A DNA stretch of 11,999 nt from VRUE01 sp035605155. GTDB lineage: Bacteria; Actinomycetota; Thermoleophilia; Solirubrobacterales; 70-9. The notes under the pieces are model-generated. The model was given only the letters and a program-made list of their open reading frames with translations. It had not been told where the DNA came from and made no database searches. Made by a program: the position numbers and the translations under genes. Below, in pieces: positions 5,721 to 11,999 of the stretch; the stretch's first letter is position 1, and every line of letters starts with the position of its first letter. The stretch covers positions 1 to 11,999 of the forward strand of contig DATNHC010000046.1 in NCBI GenBank assembly GCA_035605155.1, in the 5' to 3' direction.

Positions 5721-6947
5721 GTGATCGAACGGGCTCTCACGGGTCGATTGCTGACGGCTCTAGCCAGTACGCCCGTAGTGACCCTGGTCGGGGGACGCCA
5801 GACAGGGAAGAGCACGCTCGTGACTGCGCTCGCCGAAGACGGCCACCCGGCTGAGTACGTCACGTTGGACGATCCGACTGAGTTGGCTGGCGCTCGCAAG
5901 GACCCCGTTACCTATATCGAGCGCTTTGCGGGGCCCGTCATACTCGACGAGATTCAGCGGGCCCCGGAGCTCCTGCTGCCGATCAAGGCGGCGGTAGATC
6001 GTGACCGCAGCCCTGGGCGCTTCCTGCTCACCGGCTCGGCGAACGTCCTCTTCGTTCCGGCCGTCGCCGAAGCCCTGGCCGGGCGGATGGAGGTGCTGAC
6101 CCTATGGCCGTTCTCGACTGCGGAGCTGGAGGCTCGTCCCGCGGAGCGCATCGTTGATCTGCTGTTTGCCGATCGGCCACGACCGCCAATCTCCGAGCTG
6201 AGCACGGATGAGCTGGTCTCTCGGCTGCTGGCGGGCGGCTATCCGGAGGTGGTCGCGTGCGAGGACGACGAGCGCCGTCGGCAATGGTTCTCGAGCTACC
6301 TGAGCACGATCCTGGAGCGCGATGTTCGGACGATGGCTGACATCGCCCGCCTCGAGCAGCTTCCTGCGGTGCTGACCGCGATCGCCTTGCGGGCCCGGGG
6401 CCCGCTCAACAAGAGCGGCCTGAGCCAGGACCTCGGTATCCCCAACAGTTCGCTCGATCGCTATCTGCCGTTGCTGGAGCGCGTCTTCCTGGTGCGCAGG
6501 TTTCCGGCCTGGCACAACCGTTTGGGCCCGCGATTGGTCAAAGCCCCGAAGCTGCTGGTCAGCGACCCCGGCCTGCTCTGCCGCCTGCTGCGCGCCGATC
6601 GGGGGCGGCTGCTCGAGGACGAGGCCTTGCGTGGCTTGGTCCTCGAGAGCTATGTGGGCATGGAGCTGGTCAAGTCGGCCGGCGTGGTGGGTGAGGGGAG
6701 CGACGTGATGCACTACCGAACCACCAAGGGCGTCGAGGTCGACTTCATGGTCGAAGCCGCCGATGGTCGGGTGGCGGGGATCGAGGTGAAGGCCGCAAGC
6801 AGCGTCGACGCCCACGATTTCAAGCGATTTGAGCGCCTCGAGCAGAGCCTGGGCGAGCGGTTCGTCCGCGGAGTCGTCCTCTACACCCGGGGCCGTGCGG
6901 TGACCTTCGGCGAACGGCTCGAAGCCTGGCCGGTCGGGTTGCTCTGA
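5721..6947 (+). CDS. AAA-family ATPase with DUF4143 C-terminal domain
   Basis: This 408-residue protein belongs to the common but poorly understood AAA_14/DUF4143 family of P-loop proteins. The Walker A motif is GGRQTGKST at 24-32, and TLDDP at 48-52 is a family signature. Walker B is VILDEIQR at 73-80, and FLLTGSAN at 101-108 is the sensor-like strand. LAGRMEVLTLWPFS at 119-132 is typical of this family. A winged-helix-like segment follows (NKSGLSQDLGIPNSSLDRYLPLLE, 230-253). The C-terminal DUF4143 region ends with VEVDFMVE and GIEVKAA, giving D341, E355 and K357, which resemble a PD-(D/E)XK core. Nuclease activity is unproven. The start is GTG, fitting MIERALTG. The stop overlaps the antiporter ATG (TGATG). 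Family members are often mobile, lineage-sporadic genes. The two genes may be coupled only by position, so a joint function is inference. Confidence 0.92.
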   Translation: MIERALTGRLLTALASTPVVTLVGGRQTGKSTLVTALAEDGHPAEYVTLDDPTELAGARKDPVTYIERFAGPVILDEIQRAPELLLPIKAAVDRDRSPGRFLLTGSANVLFVPAVAEALAGRMEVLTLWPFSTAELEARPAERIVDLLFADRPRPPISELSTDELVSRLLAGGYPEVVACEDDERRRQWFSSYLSTILERDVRTMADIARLEQLPAVLTAIALRARGPLNKSGLSQDLGIPNSSLDRYLPLLERVFLVRRFPAWHNRLGPRLVKAPKLLVSDPGLLCRLLRADRGRLLEDEALRGLVLESYVGMELVKSAGVVGEGSDVMHYRTTKGVEVDFMVEAADGRVAGIEVKAASSVDAHDFKRFERLEQSLGERFVRGVVLYTRGRAVTFGERLEAWPVGLL

Positions 6948-8146
6948 TGGAGATCGGCTTCGGCGACGCGCTGCTGCTCTTCGGCGGGCTGCTGACGGTC
7001 GTCGCGGCCCTGTCGGGGCTGATGAAGGGGACCGTGCTCTCGGCCTCGGTGCTCTCGGTGGCGCTGGGCATCGCGCTCGCCGCCACCGATGTCGTCCACG
7101 TCGACGCGACGAGCGAGTCGATCGTCGAGCTGGTCGAGCTGGCCTTGATCCTCACCCTGTTCTCCGACGGGATGTTCGTCGAGCGCGAGCTGCTGCGCCG
7201 CCACTGGAGCCCGGTGGCGCGGGCGCTGGTGATCGCGATGCCGATCACCATGGCGCTGCTCGGCCTGGCGGCAAAGGCACTCTTTCCCGAGCTGGGCTGG
7301 GCCGAGGCGCTGCTGCTGGCGGCGGTGCTCTCGCCGACCGACCCGGTGGTCACCTCGGCGGTCGTCACCTCGCGCATCGTGCCGAGCGCCGTGCGCCATA
7401 CGCTCAACCTCGAGTCGGGCCTCAACGACGGCCTGGCCCTGCCCTTCGTTCTTTTCTTCCTCGTTCTTGCCACCCCTGGCGGCGACGCCGGAACCGAAGC
7501 CGCCAAGCTCGCCGGCGAGGCGCTCGTCGGGGCGACGATCGGCCTCGCCCTAGGCGCCCTCGGCGGTCGTCTCCACCACCATCTTCCTGGCGGCGGGTTG
7601 ACCCAGCGCTACGAGGGGATCTACGCCGTCGGCTTCGCCCTCGTCGCCTTCGGTTTCTCCGACGTGACGATCGGCAACGGCCTGATCGCCGCCTTCGTCT
7701 GCGGAATCGCGATGGGCGCGAGCGAGCGCGACGTCCCCCAGGGCTTCGTCGAGTTCGCCGAGAACGCCAGCGCGATCCTCCAGGTGCTCACCTTCTTCGT
7801 CTTCGGCGCGCTGATCGTCGCCACCGGCTTCGACCGCAGTGTGCCGCCCCTGGTCGCCTTCGTTCTCTTCGCCCTGCTCCTCGCCCGCCCGGCCGCGGTG
7901 CTGCTTTCCTTCCTCAAAACCGGTATTCCCCGGCCACAGAAGCAATTCATCGCCTGGTTCGGCCCCAAGGGCGTCGCCTCGATGCTCTTCGCCCTCTTCG
8001 TGCTCAAGTCCGACGTCGGCGACGCGGAGCTGATCTTCGACGTCGCCGCGGTGACGATCATCGCCTCCATCCTCGCCCATGGGCTAACCGACACCGTTGG
8101 CGCCCAATGGCTGACCCGCCGCGTCGGCCTGCAGCGGTCCAGCTGA
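6947..8146 (+). CDS. Monovalent cation:proton antiporter, CPA1 (NhaP-like)
   Basis: This 399-residue polytopic membrane protein has about 11-12 predicted TM helices from residue 6 to about 385. The family signatures are clear. SPTDPVV at 129-135 is the conserved discontinuous-helix motif. ESGLNDGLALPF at 156-167 contains the Asn160-Asp161 pair that marks electroneutral CPA1 exchangers. LARP at 312-315 and FGPKGVASMLFAL at 338-350 are the conserved C-terminal motifs. It lacks a long cytoplasmic regulatory domain such as TrkA-N/RCK. The likely role is exchange of Na+ or K+ for H+ across the cytoplasmic membrane, for pH or salt homeostasis; ion specificity cannot be read here. The ATG overlaps the stop of the upstream ATPase by one base and has no ribosome binding site of its own, so translation probably depends on reinitiation. 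Confidence 0.93.
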   Translation: MEIGFGDALLLFGGLLTVVAALSGLMKGTVLSASVLSVALGIALAATDVVHVDATSESIVELVELALILTLFSDGMFVERELLRRHWSPVARALVIAMPITMALLGLAAKALFPELGWAEALLLAAVLSPTDPVVTSAVVTSRIVPSAVRHTLNLESGLNDGLALPFVLFFLVLATPGGDAGTEAAKLAGEALVGATIGLALGALGGRLHHHLPGGGLTQRYEGIYAVGFALVAFGFSDVTIGNGLIAAFVCGIAMGASERDVPQGFVEFAENASAILQVLTFFVFGALIVATGFDRSVPPLVAFVLFALLLARPAAVLLSFLKTGIPRPQKQFIAWFGPKGVASMLFALFVLKSDVGDAELIFDVAAVTIIASILAHGLTDTVGAQWLTRRVGLQRSS

Positions 8147-8159
8147 GCGTTCCCCCTTC

Positions 8160-8181
8160 AGCGGTCTCACCGAAGCTTTTT
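8160..8181 (+). terminator. Weak intrinsic-terminator-like hairpin after the antiporter gene
   Basis: CGGT-ctc-ACCG (8162-8172) forms a small stem. It can be lengthened by AG/CT pairing across a bulge (8160-8161 with 8176-8177), and a run of five Ts follows (8177-8181). The stem is short for this GC content, so termination may be partial. Confidence 0.3.
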
Positions 8182-8184
8182 GTC

Positions 8185-8193
8185 TGCTAGACT
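8185..8193 (+). promoter_or_regulatory. Extended -10 promoter of the microprotein gene
   Basis: TGC-TAGACT has the TGn extension and TAnnnT form of an extended -10 element. It ends 9 nt before the ATG at 8203, with no Shine-Dalgarno sequence between, again suggesting a leaderless transcript. A small dyad (GTCT-gct-AGAC, 8182-8192) overlaps it. Confidence 0.45.
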
Positions 8194-8202
8194 AAGCGGT
8201 GC

Positions 8203-8382
8203 ATGGAGAGTTGGGAGGAAGCCAGAATCAACCGCCTCGAGGACCGTATCGATCGCCTTGAGCGCAAGGACTGGGAACGCCGGGATTTCATACTCCGCTG
8301 GATCGTGAACGGTCTCACCGCCGCCATGATCGTCCTCTCCATAGCGGCGGTTGTCCTCAGCGCCACGCACCCTGGCCACTGA
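8203..8382 (+). CDS. 59-residue coiled-coil plus single-TM microprotein
   Basis: This short gene encodes 59 residues. Residues 1-32 are highly charged and helical. Leu/Ile residues at 9, 12, 16 and 19 (ARINRLEDRIDRLERKDW) follow a heptad-like pattern, suggesting a short coiled coil. Residues 33-54 (WIVNGLTAAMIVLSIAAVVL and two more) form one clear TM helix, followed by a five-residue tail. The likely topology is a cytosolic coiled coil anchored by a C-terminal membrane helix, which would suit a small scaffold or regulator of a membrane protein. Supporting evidence is the extended -10 just upstream, the coherent domain pattern and the clean stop. It lies 56 nt after the antiporter on the same strand, so it may modulate that protein. 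This partnership is inference, and I recognise no family. Confidence 0.65.
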   Translation: MESWEEARINRLEDRIDRLERKDWERRDFILRWIVNGLTAAMIVLSIAAVVLSATHPGH

Positions 8383-8457
8383 CCACGCCATCGACGCATG
8401 AAGACTCCTCTTCGAGCCGCGGTCCTTTAGACCAAGCTTCGCCGCCAGGGTTCCTGC

Positions 8458-8477
8458 CCGATTCGCCCTCGAATCGG
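8458..8477. repeat. 8-bp perfect hairpin in the convergent spacer
   Basis: CCGATTCG-CCCT-CGAATCGG is a perfect 8-bp stem with a 4-nt loop. It lies 3 nt from the longer inverted repeat that follows. Its position between convergent genes fits a factor-independent terminator or processing hairpin, but no T-run follows on either strand. Confidence 0.5.
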
Positions 8478-8480
8478 ATA

Positions 8481-8548
8481 GGGCGAGTGCCCCTGGGTCG
8501 CCCGACACTCCGCGCAAAGCGCGTCCGCCGACCCAGGGGCACTCGCCC
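8481..8548. repeat. 68-nt element with perfect 20-bp inverted-repeat arms
   Basis: The left arm (8481-8500, starting GGGCGAGTGCCCC) is exactly repeated in inverted orientation at 8529-8548. The 28-nt centre contains a nested CGCGC-AAA-GCGCG hairpin (8511-8523). No open reading frame with protein character is present. It sits between the end of the microprotein gene and the end of the convergent sdh operon. It could be a bidirectional terminator, a REP-like dispersed element or a small non-autonomous mobile element. The perfect arms argue for recent origin or selection. Confidence 0.75.
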
Positions 8549-8570
8549 CACCACGCCAAGGTTGATCGGA

Positions 8571-9482
8571 TCAGGCGGGAACCGCGGCGAGCCGCTCTTC
8601 GACCCACTTGGTCGAGGCGATGTGCTTCTTCATCCCCAGTTCCTTTGGCTCAGCCCCAAGCGCCAGGGCGACGAGCTGCGGCAGGTGCAGGACGGCGAGG
8701 CCGAGATCGCGGTTGACGATCTTGGCCGCCTCGGGCTGCTGCATGTCGAGGTTGAGATGGCAGAGGGGACAGGGCGTGACCAGGCAGTCGGCGCCGGCGT
8801 CGAGCGCGTCGCCGACGTGGGTGCCGGCCTGGCGCAGCGAGGTCTCGCGGTTCATCGTGATCACCGGGAAGCCGCAGCACTTGCGGGCACCGTCGTACTC
8901 GACCACCTCGCCGCCGAGCGTCTCGATCAGCTTCTCGAGGTAGATGTCGCGCTCGGGGAACTCGTCGTAGCCGAGCCGCTCCTTCGGTCGCACGATGTAG
9001 CAGCCGTAGAAGGGACCGACACGCAGGCCGGAGAGCGGCCGCGTGACCTTCTCGGCGAGGCGGTCGAGGCCGTAGTCCTCGACCAGCAGCCAGAGGAAGT
9101 TCTTGTTGGTGAAGCCGTCCTTGCCCTTCTCGTAGGCGAGTCCCTGGCCGCTCAGCACCTCATTGACGTGGGCGCGGTAGGCCGAGTCGGCGTCGAGCCG
9201 CTGCTGGCACTCCGACTGGGCGCCCTGGCAGGTCGAGCAGATGTTCATCATCGCGAGCCCGGTCTGCTGGGCGAGGGCGAAGGTGCGGGCGTTGAGCGTG
9301 TCGGCCAGCTCCTGGTTGTGCTCGGCGATGATCCCGGCGCCGCAGCAGTTGGCGCGGTCGAGCTCGACCAGCTCGATGCCGAGCTTCTCGGCGGCGATCG
9401 CCATCGACCCGTGCAGCTCGGTCGTGAAGCCGCGCGAGACGCAACCGGGCCAGTAGGCGACCTTGATCTGGCCGTCGCTCAT
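8571..9482 (-). CDS. HdrB-like two-CCG-domain subunit of type E succinate dehydrogenase/fumarate reductase
   Basis: This 303-residue protein carries two cysteine-rich CCG domains. The first has C14, C46-C47-G and C82-x2-C85 (C-x31-CCG-x33-CxxC). The second has C161, C202-C203-G and C238-x2-C241 (C-x40-CCG-x33-CxxC). This arrangement binds non-cubane [4Fe-4S] clusters in heterodisulfide reductase subunit B, and it defines the SdhE/SdhC-type subunit of type E enzymes, where it replaces the haem-containing anchor. There is no TM helix; attachment to the membrane would be peripheral. Its likely role is to pass electrons between the SdhB clusters and a quinone. The ATG at 9482 overlaps the sdhB stop (TGATG) and is preceded by AAGGGAGA with a 6-nt spacer. 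A GTG directly before it at 9485 is the only alternative. It is the last gene of the operon in this window. Confidence 0.93.
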   Translation of the reverse strand: MSDGQIKVAYWPGCVSRGFTTELHGSMAIAAEKLGIELVELDRANCCGAGIIAEHNQELADTLNARTFALAQQTGLAMMNICSTCQGAQSECQQRLDADSAYRAHVNEVLSGQGLAYEKGKDGFTNKNFLWLLVEDYGLDRLAEKVTRPLSGLRVGPFYGCYIVRPKERLGYDEFPERDIYLEKLIETLGGEVVEYDGARKCCGFPVITMNRETSLRQAGTHVGDALDAGADCLVTPCPLCHLNLDMQQPEAAKIVNRDLGLAVLHLPQLVALALGAEPKELGMKKHIASTKWVEERLAAVPA

Positions 9483-10630
9483 CACGACTCTCCCTTCGTA
9501 TCGGCGGCCCCAGCCGCCTCCTCTGCCAGGACGGCGTCGGTTGGCTCGTCGGGCTCCGGTTCGACGTCCTCCTCGCCATGGATGTAGATGTTGAATTCCT
9601 CGCGGTGCTCCTCGGCGTGCTTGTAGATCGCCTTGACCTCGTCCTGGGCGCCGTCGGGCAGCTTCGGGTGGATGCCGGGGATCAGCTTCGAGATCGAGCG
9701 CGCCTTGCCCGTCTTGATCGCCCGCAGCACGGTCGGCAGCGAGACGATCAACTCCTTGATTCCCTGCGGTTTGAGCTTGCCTTTGATGCCCGGCGCGTAG
9801 GACTCCTGGATCAGCAGCGCCTCGTCGTTGGTGCCGAATTTCTCGATGATCTTGGTCATCGCAGCCTCGTGGTTGTGGCCGTTGTTGGGATCGTCGATCC
9901 CCTCCTCGCCGGCTTTGCGGCGCAGGCGCATGATCTGGTCCATCGGCGCCACGCCCTTGGGGCAGGCGTCGATGCAGCTGAAGCAGTGGGTGCAGTCGTA
10001 GATCCCGTGCGGGTCCTCGGCCAGATCATGTAGCCGCTCCTCGGTCTCGGCATCGCGCGGGTCGCCGACGAAGCGGTAGGCCTTGGCCAATGCCGCTGGG
10101 CCGATGAAGTCGGGGTCGGCCTCCATCGAGAGGCAGGAGGAGACGCAGGCGCCACACTGGATGCAGGCCATCGACTGGGTGATGTCGATCATCGACTCGG
10201 GCTCGACCACGTACTCGCGCTCGGGCGCCTCGCCGTGGGGCAGCAGCCAGGGGGTGACGCGGCGGATCTTGGCCCAGTGGGTCGACTCCATGTCGGTGAT
10301 CAGGTCCTTGATCACGGGCATATTCCCCATTGGCTCGACGACGATCGGCTCGGAGCCGCCGTTGCGCCGGTTCGCCATCTCGTGGGCCTCGCCGATCTGG
10401 GTCTTGCAGCCGAGGCCGGACTCGCCGTTGATCTTCATCCCGCAGGACCCACAGATCGCGGCGCGGCAGGAGCAGCGCACCGAGAGCGAGCCGTCGTCGC
10501 GGTCCTTGGCCTGCAGCAGGCCGTCGAGCACCGAGAGCGAGGGATCGAGATCGACCTGGAACTCCTCCCAGTAGGGCCCCGCGCCGCTCTCGGGCTGGAA
10601 CCTGCGGACCTTCAGCGTGTACTCGGCCAT
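9482..10630 (-). CDS. sdhB: Succinate dehydrogenase/fumarate reductase iron-sulfur subunit, with C-terminal extension
   Basis: This 382-residue subunit is clearly longer than typical SdhB proteins of roughly 230-260 residues. The N-terminal plant-ferredoxin domain holds the [2Fe-2S] ligands C55, C60, C63 and C75 (CRAAICGSCGM). The C-terminal ferredoxin domain has C156-x2-C159-x2-C162-x3-C166 and C213-x2-C216-x2-C219-x3-C223-Pro. Classical SdhB has no cysteine equivalent to C216, so the [3Fe-4S] centre may be a second [4Fe-4S], as described for archaeal type E enzymes. Residues from about 231 form an extra tail with helical segments and a highly acidic end (EEDVEPEPDEPTD); its role is unknown. 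The ATG at 10630 has GAGGA upstream at 7 nt and overlaps the sdhA stop. A longer in-frame start inside sdhA is rejected. Confidence 0.94.
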   Translation of the reverse strand: MAEYTLKVRRFQPESGAGPYWEEFQVDLDPSLSVLDGLLQAKDRDDGSLSVRCSCRAAICGSCGMKINGESGLGCKTQIGEAHEMANRRNGGSEPIVVEPMGNMPVIKDLITDMESTHWAKIRRVTPWLLPHGEAPEREYVVEPESMIDITQSMACIQCGACVSSCLSMEADPDFIGPAALAKAYRFVGDPRDAETEERLHDLAEDPHGIYDCTHCFSCIDACPKGVAPMDQIMRLRRKAGEEGIDDPNNGHNHEAAMTKIIEKFGTNDEALLIQESYAPGIKGKLKPQGIKELIVSLPTVLRAIKTGKARSISKLIPGIHPKLPDGAQDEVKAIYKHAEEHREEFNIYIHGEEDVEPEPDEPTDAVLAEEAAGAADTKGES

Positions 10631-11999
10631 CAGTACGTCCTCTCCTGTGGCTCCCATTGCGTCATGGTCACCTCTGAGTATGAGATCTCCGGCCCGTCGG
10701 CACCGAGCTGCAGGTCGATGTGCTTGAGCCACTCCTCGTCGTTGCGCTCGGGGAAGTCGGTCCTGTACTGGGCGCCGCGGCTCTCCTTGCGCTCGAGCGC
10801 CGCGATGCAGGTCGTCTCGGCGTTGTCGAGCATGTAGCCGAGCTCGATCGCGCCGAGCAGGTCCTGGTTGAAGATCGAGCCATGGTCGTCGATGTAGGCG
10901 CTCTCCGCCTCCTCCTTCAAGCGCCGTACGGTCTCCAACGCTTCGGTGATGCCGGCCTCGTCGCGGAAGACGGCGACCTTGGCGTCCATCGTCATTCCCA
11001 GCTCCAGCTTGATCTCCGAGATGCGACGCCCGGAGCCCTTCTCCCGAGCCGAGATCGCGTCGATCGTCGCCTGCTCGGCCTCGAGCACGGCACGCGAGGG
11101 CCGCGAGCCCTCGATCCGCTTGGCGCGCGCGGCGGCGTCGGCGCCCGAGCGGCGGCCGAAGATCAGCGTGTCGAGCAGCGAGTTGGCGCCCAGGCGGTTA
11201 CCGCCGTGGACCGAGACGCAGGCGACCTCGCCGGCGGCGTAGAGGCCGGGGATGTCGGTGCGGCCGTCGACGTCGGTCTTGACGCCACCCATCGTGTAGT
11301 GGTTGCCGGGCTTGATGCGGATCGGTTCGCGGGTGATGTCGACGCCGGCGAAGTCGCGGCCGACGAGGACGATCTCCCGCAGCGCCTCGTGGATTCGCTT
11401 CTTCGGCACCACGGTGATGTCGAGCGCGACGGTCCCGTCCGGGAAGCCGCGGCCCTCGTTGATCTCGGTCTGCTCGGCGCGGGAGACGACGTCGCGCGAG
11501 GCCAGTTCCATCTTGTTGGGCGCGTAGCGCTCCATGAAGCGTTCGCCCTTGGCGTTGAGCAGGTGGGCGCCCTCGCCGCGGGCGCCCTCGGTTATCAGGA
11601 AGCCCTTGCCCGCCAGCGTCGTCGGGTGGTACTGGATCATCTCCATGTCCATCAGCTTGGCGCCGGCCCGGTAGGCCATCGCGATCCCGTCCCCGGTGCA
11701 GATCAGCGCGTTGGTGGTCGGCTTCCAGGCCTGGCCGTTGCCGCCGCAGGCGAGGATCACCGCCTTAGCTTGGAACAGCTCCATCGAGCCGTCGGCGATG
11801 TTGCGGGTGACGACGCCGCAGCACTCGCCGGCTTCGTCCATCGCCAGCGCGGTGCAGAACCACTCCTCGTAGCGGGCGACCTGCTCGCTGTATTTCATCA
11901 ACTGCTCGTAGAGCACGTGCATGATCGCCTGGCCGGTGATGTCGGCGACGTAATAGGTCCGGGCCGCGGACGCGCCGCCGAAAGCGCGCTTGCCGAGCC
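10630..11999 (-). CDS. sdhA: Succinate dehydrogenase/fumarate reductase flavoprotein subunit, partial at the right edge
   Basis: The reading frame is open from the right edge to the TGA at 10630. The 25 codons upstream of the first visible ATG (11922) still read as family sequence (FGGASAARTYYVADITGQ), so the true start lies outside the window and ATG 11922 is internal. About 455 residues are visible. Catalytic-site signatures are all present: YHPTT (His for dicarboxylate binding), LITEGARGEGAHLLN, ASRDVVSR (the proton-shuttle Arg), NHYTMGGV and NRLGANSLLD (substrate and FAD contacts). The FAD-linking histidine would lie in the missing N-terminus. The enzyme oxidises succinate to fumarate or the reverse, transferring electrons via SdhB and the CCG subunit. 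Gene order (flavoprotein, iron-sulfur, CCG) with no haem anchor among the visible genes indicates a type E-like complex. Direction of catalysis and any export signal cannot be judged here. Confidence 0.95.
   Translation of the reverse strand, partial: LGKRAFGGASAARTYYVADITGQAIMHVLYEQLMKYSEQVARYEEWFCTALAMDEAGECCGVVTRNIADGSMELFQAKAVILACGGNGQAWKPTTNALICTGDGIAMAYRAGAKLMDMEMIQYHPTTLAGKGFLITEGARGEGAHLLNAKGERFMERYAPNKMELASRDVVSRAEQTEINEGRGFPDGTVALDITVVPKKRIHEALREIVLVGRDFAGVDITREPIRIKPGNHYTMGGVKTDVDGRTDIPGLYAAGEVACVSVHGGNRLGANSLLDTLIFGRRSGADAAARAKRIEGSRPSRAVLEAEQATIDAISAREKGSGRRISEIKLELGMTMDAKVAVFRDEAGITEALETVRRLKEEAESAYIDDHGSIFNQDLLGAIELGYMLDNAETTCIAALERKESRGAQYRTDFPERNDEEWLKHIDLQLGADGPEISYSEVTMTQWEPQERTY

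Noticed and set aside
8481..8548. Inverted repeat as terminal repeats of an insertion sequence
   Set aside because: The arms enclose only 28 nt with no transposase, and no target-site duplication is evident; a REP/MITE-like element remains possible.
8487..9587. 366-codon open frame on the plus strand
   Set aside because: It starts inside the 20-bp inverted repeat and runs antisense to the CCG subunit gene, whose cysteine motifs are intact.
10631..10732. 34-codon N-terminal extension of sdhB
   Set aside because: It lies wholly within the end of sdhA; the ATG at 10630 has a ribosome site and fits the SdhB N-terminus.
1..11999. CRISPR array, tRNA, rRNA, prophage or known defence cassette
   Set aside because: No regularly spaced repeats, cloverleaf-like sequences, integrase or recognised defence proteins were seen; the DUF4143 ATPase alone does not define a defence system.

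Overview
The window is strongly GC-rich and almost completely coding. Several features point to a high-GC actinobacterium, possibly of the Thermoleophilia/Solirubrobacterales type: the aspartokinase-asd pair, an anchor-free type E-like succinate dehydrogenase, and many start codons that follow a -10-like hexamer with no Shine-Dalgarno site. This is inferred from gene content and style; no marker gene settles the taxonomy.

Layout. (1) 1-2893, minus strand: a regulator and efflux operon. A PadR-family repressor comes first, then an MMPL/RND-type membrane transporter coupled by a TGATG junction, then a SnoaL-like small protein that runs off the left edge and looks frameshifted. A perfect 7-5-7 inverted repeat sits between the -35 and -10 of the padR promoter, so autoregulation is likely. 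(2) 2961-5669, plus strand: an unrecognised 77-residue protein, then lysC (aspartate kinase) and asd (aspartate-semialdehyde dehydrogenase), the first two steps of the aspartate-family pathway. (3) 5670-8382, plus strand: two related imperfect palindromes, an AAA/DUF4143 ATPase with a GTG start, a CPA1-type cation:proton antiporter overlapping it by one base, and a 59-residue coiled-coil plus single-TM microprotein. (4) 8383-8570: a spacer between convergent genes with an 8-bp hairpin and a perfect 20-bp inverted repeat. (5) 8571-11999, minus strand: sdhA (its N-terminus lies beyond the right edge), sdhB and a two-CCG-domain HdrB-like subunit, joined by two TGATG junctions.

The best candidates for a second look are the frameshift in the SnoaL-like gene, the PadR operator and promoter, the recurring leaderless-start architecture, the duplicated ATTTCCCCA palindromes ahead of the ATPase-antiporter pair, the microprotein, the 68-nt inverted repeat, and the extra cluster cysteine and long tail of SdhB. 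I found no CRISPR array, transposase, tRNA or rRNA, and no convincing new defence system. The ATPase-antiporter-microprotein run is the least understood part.
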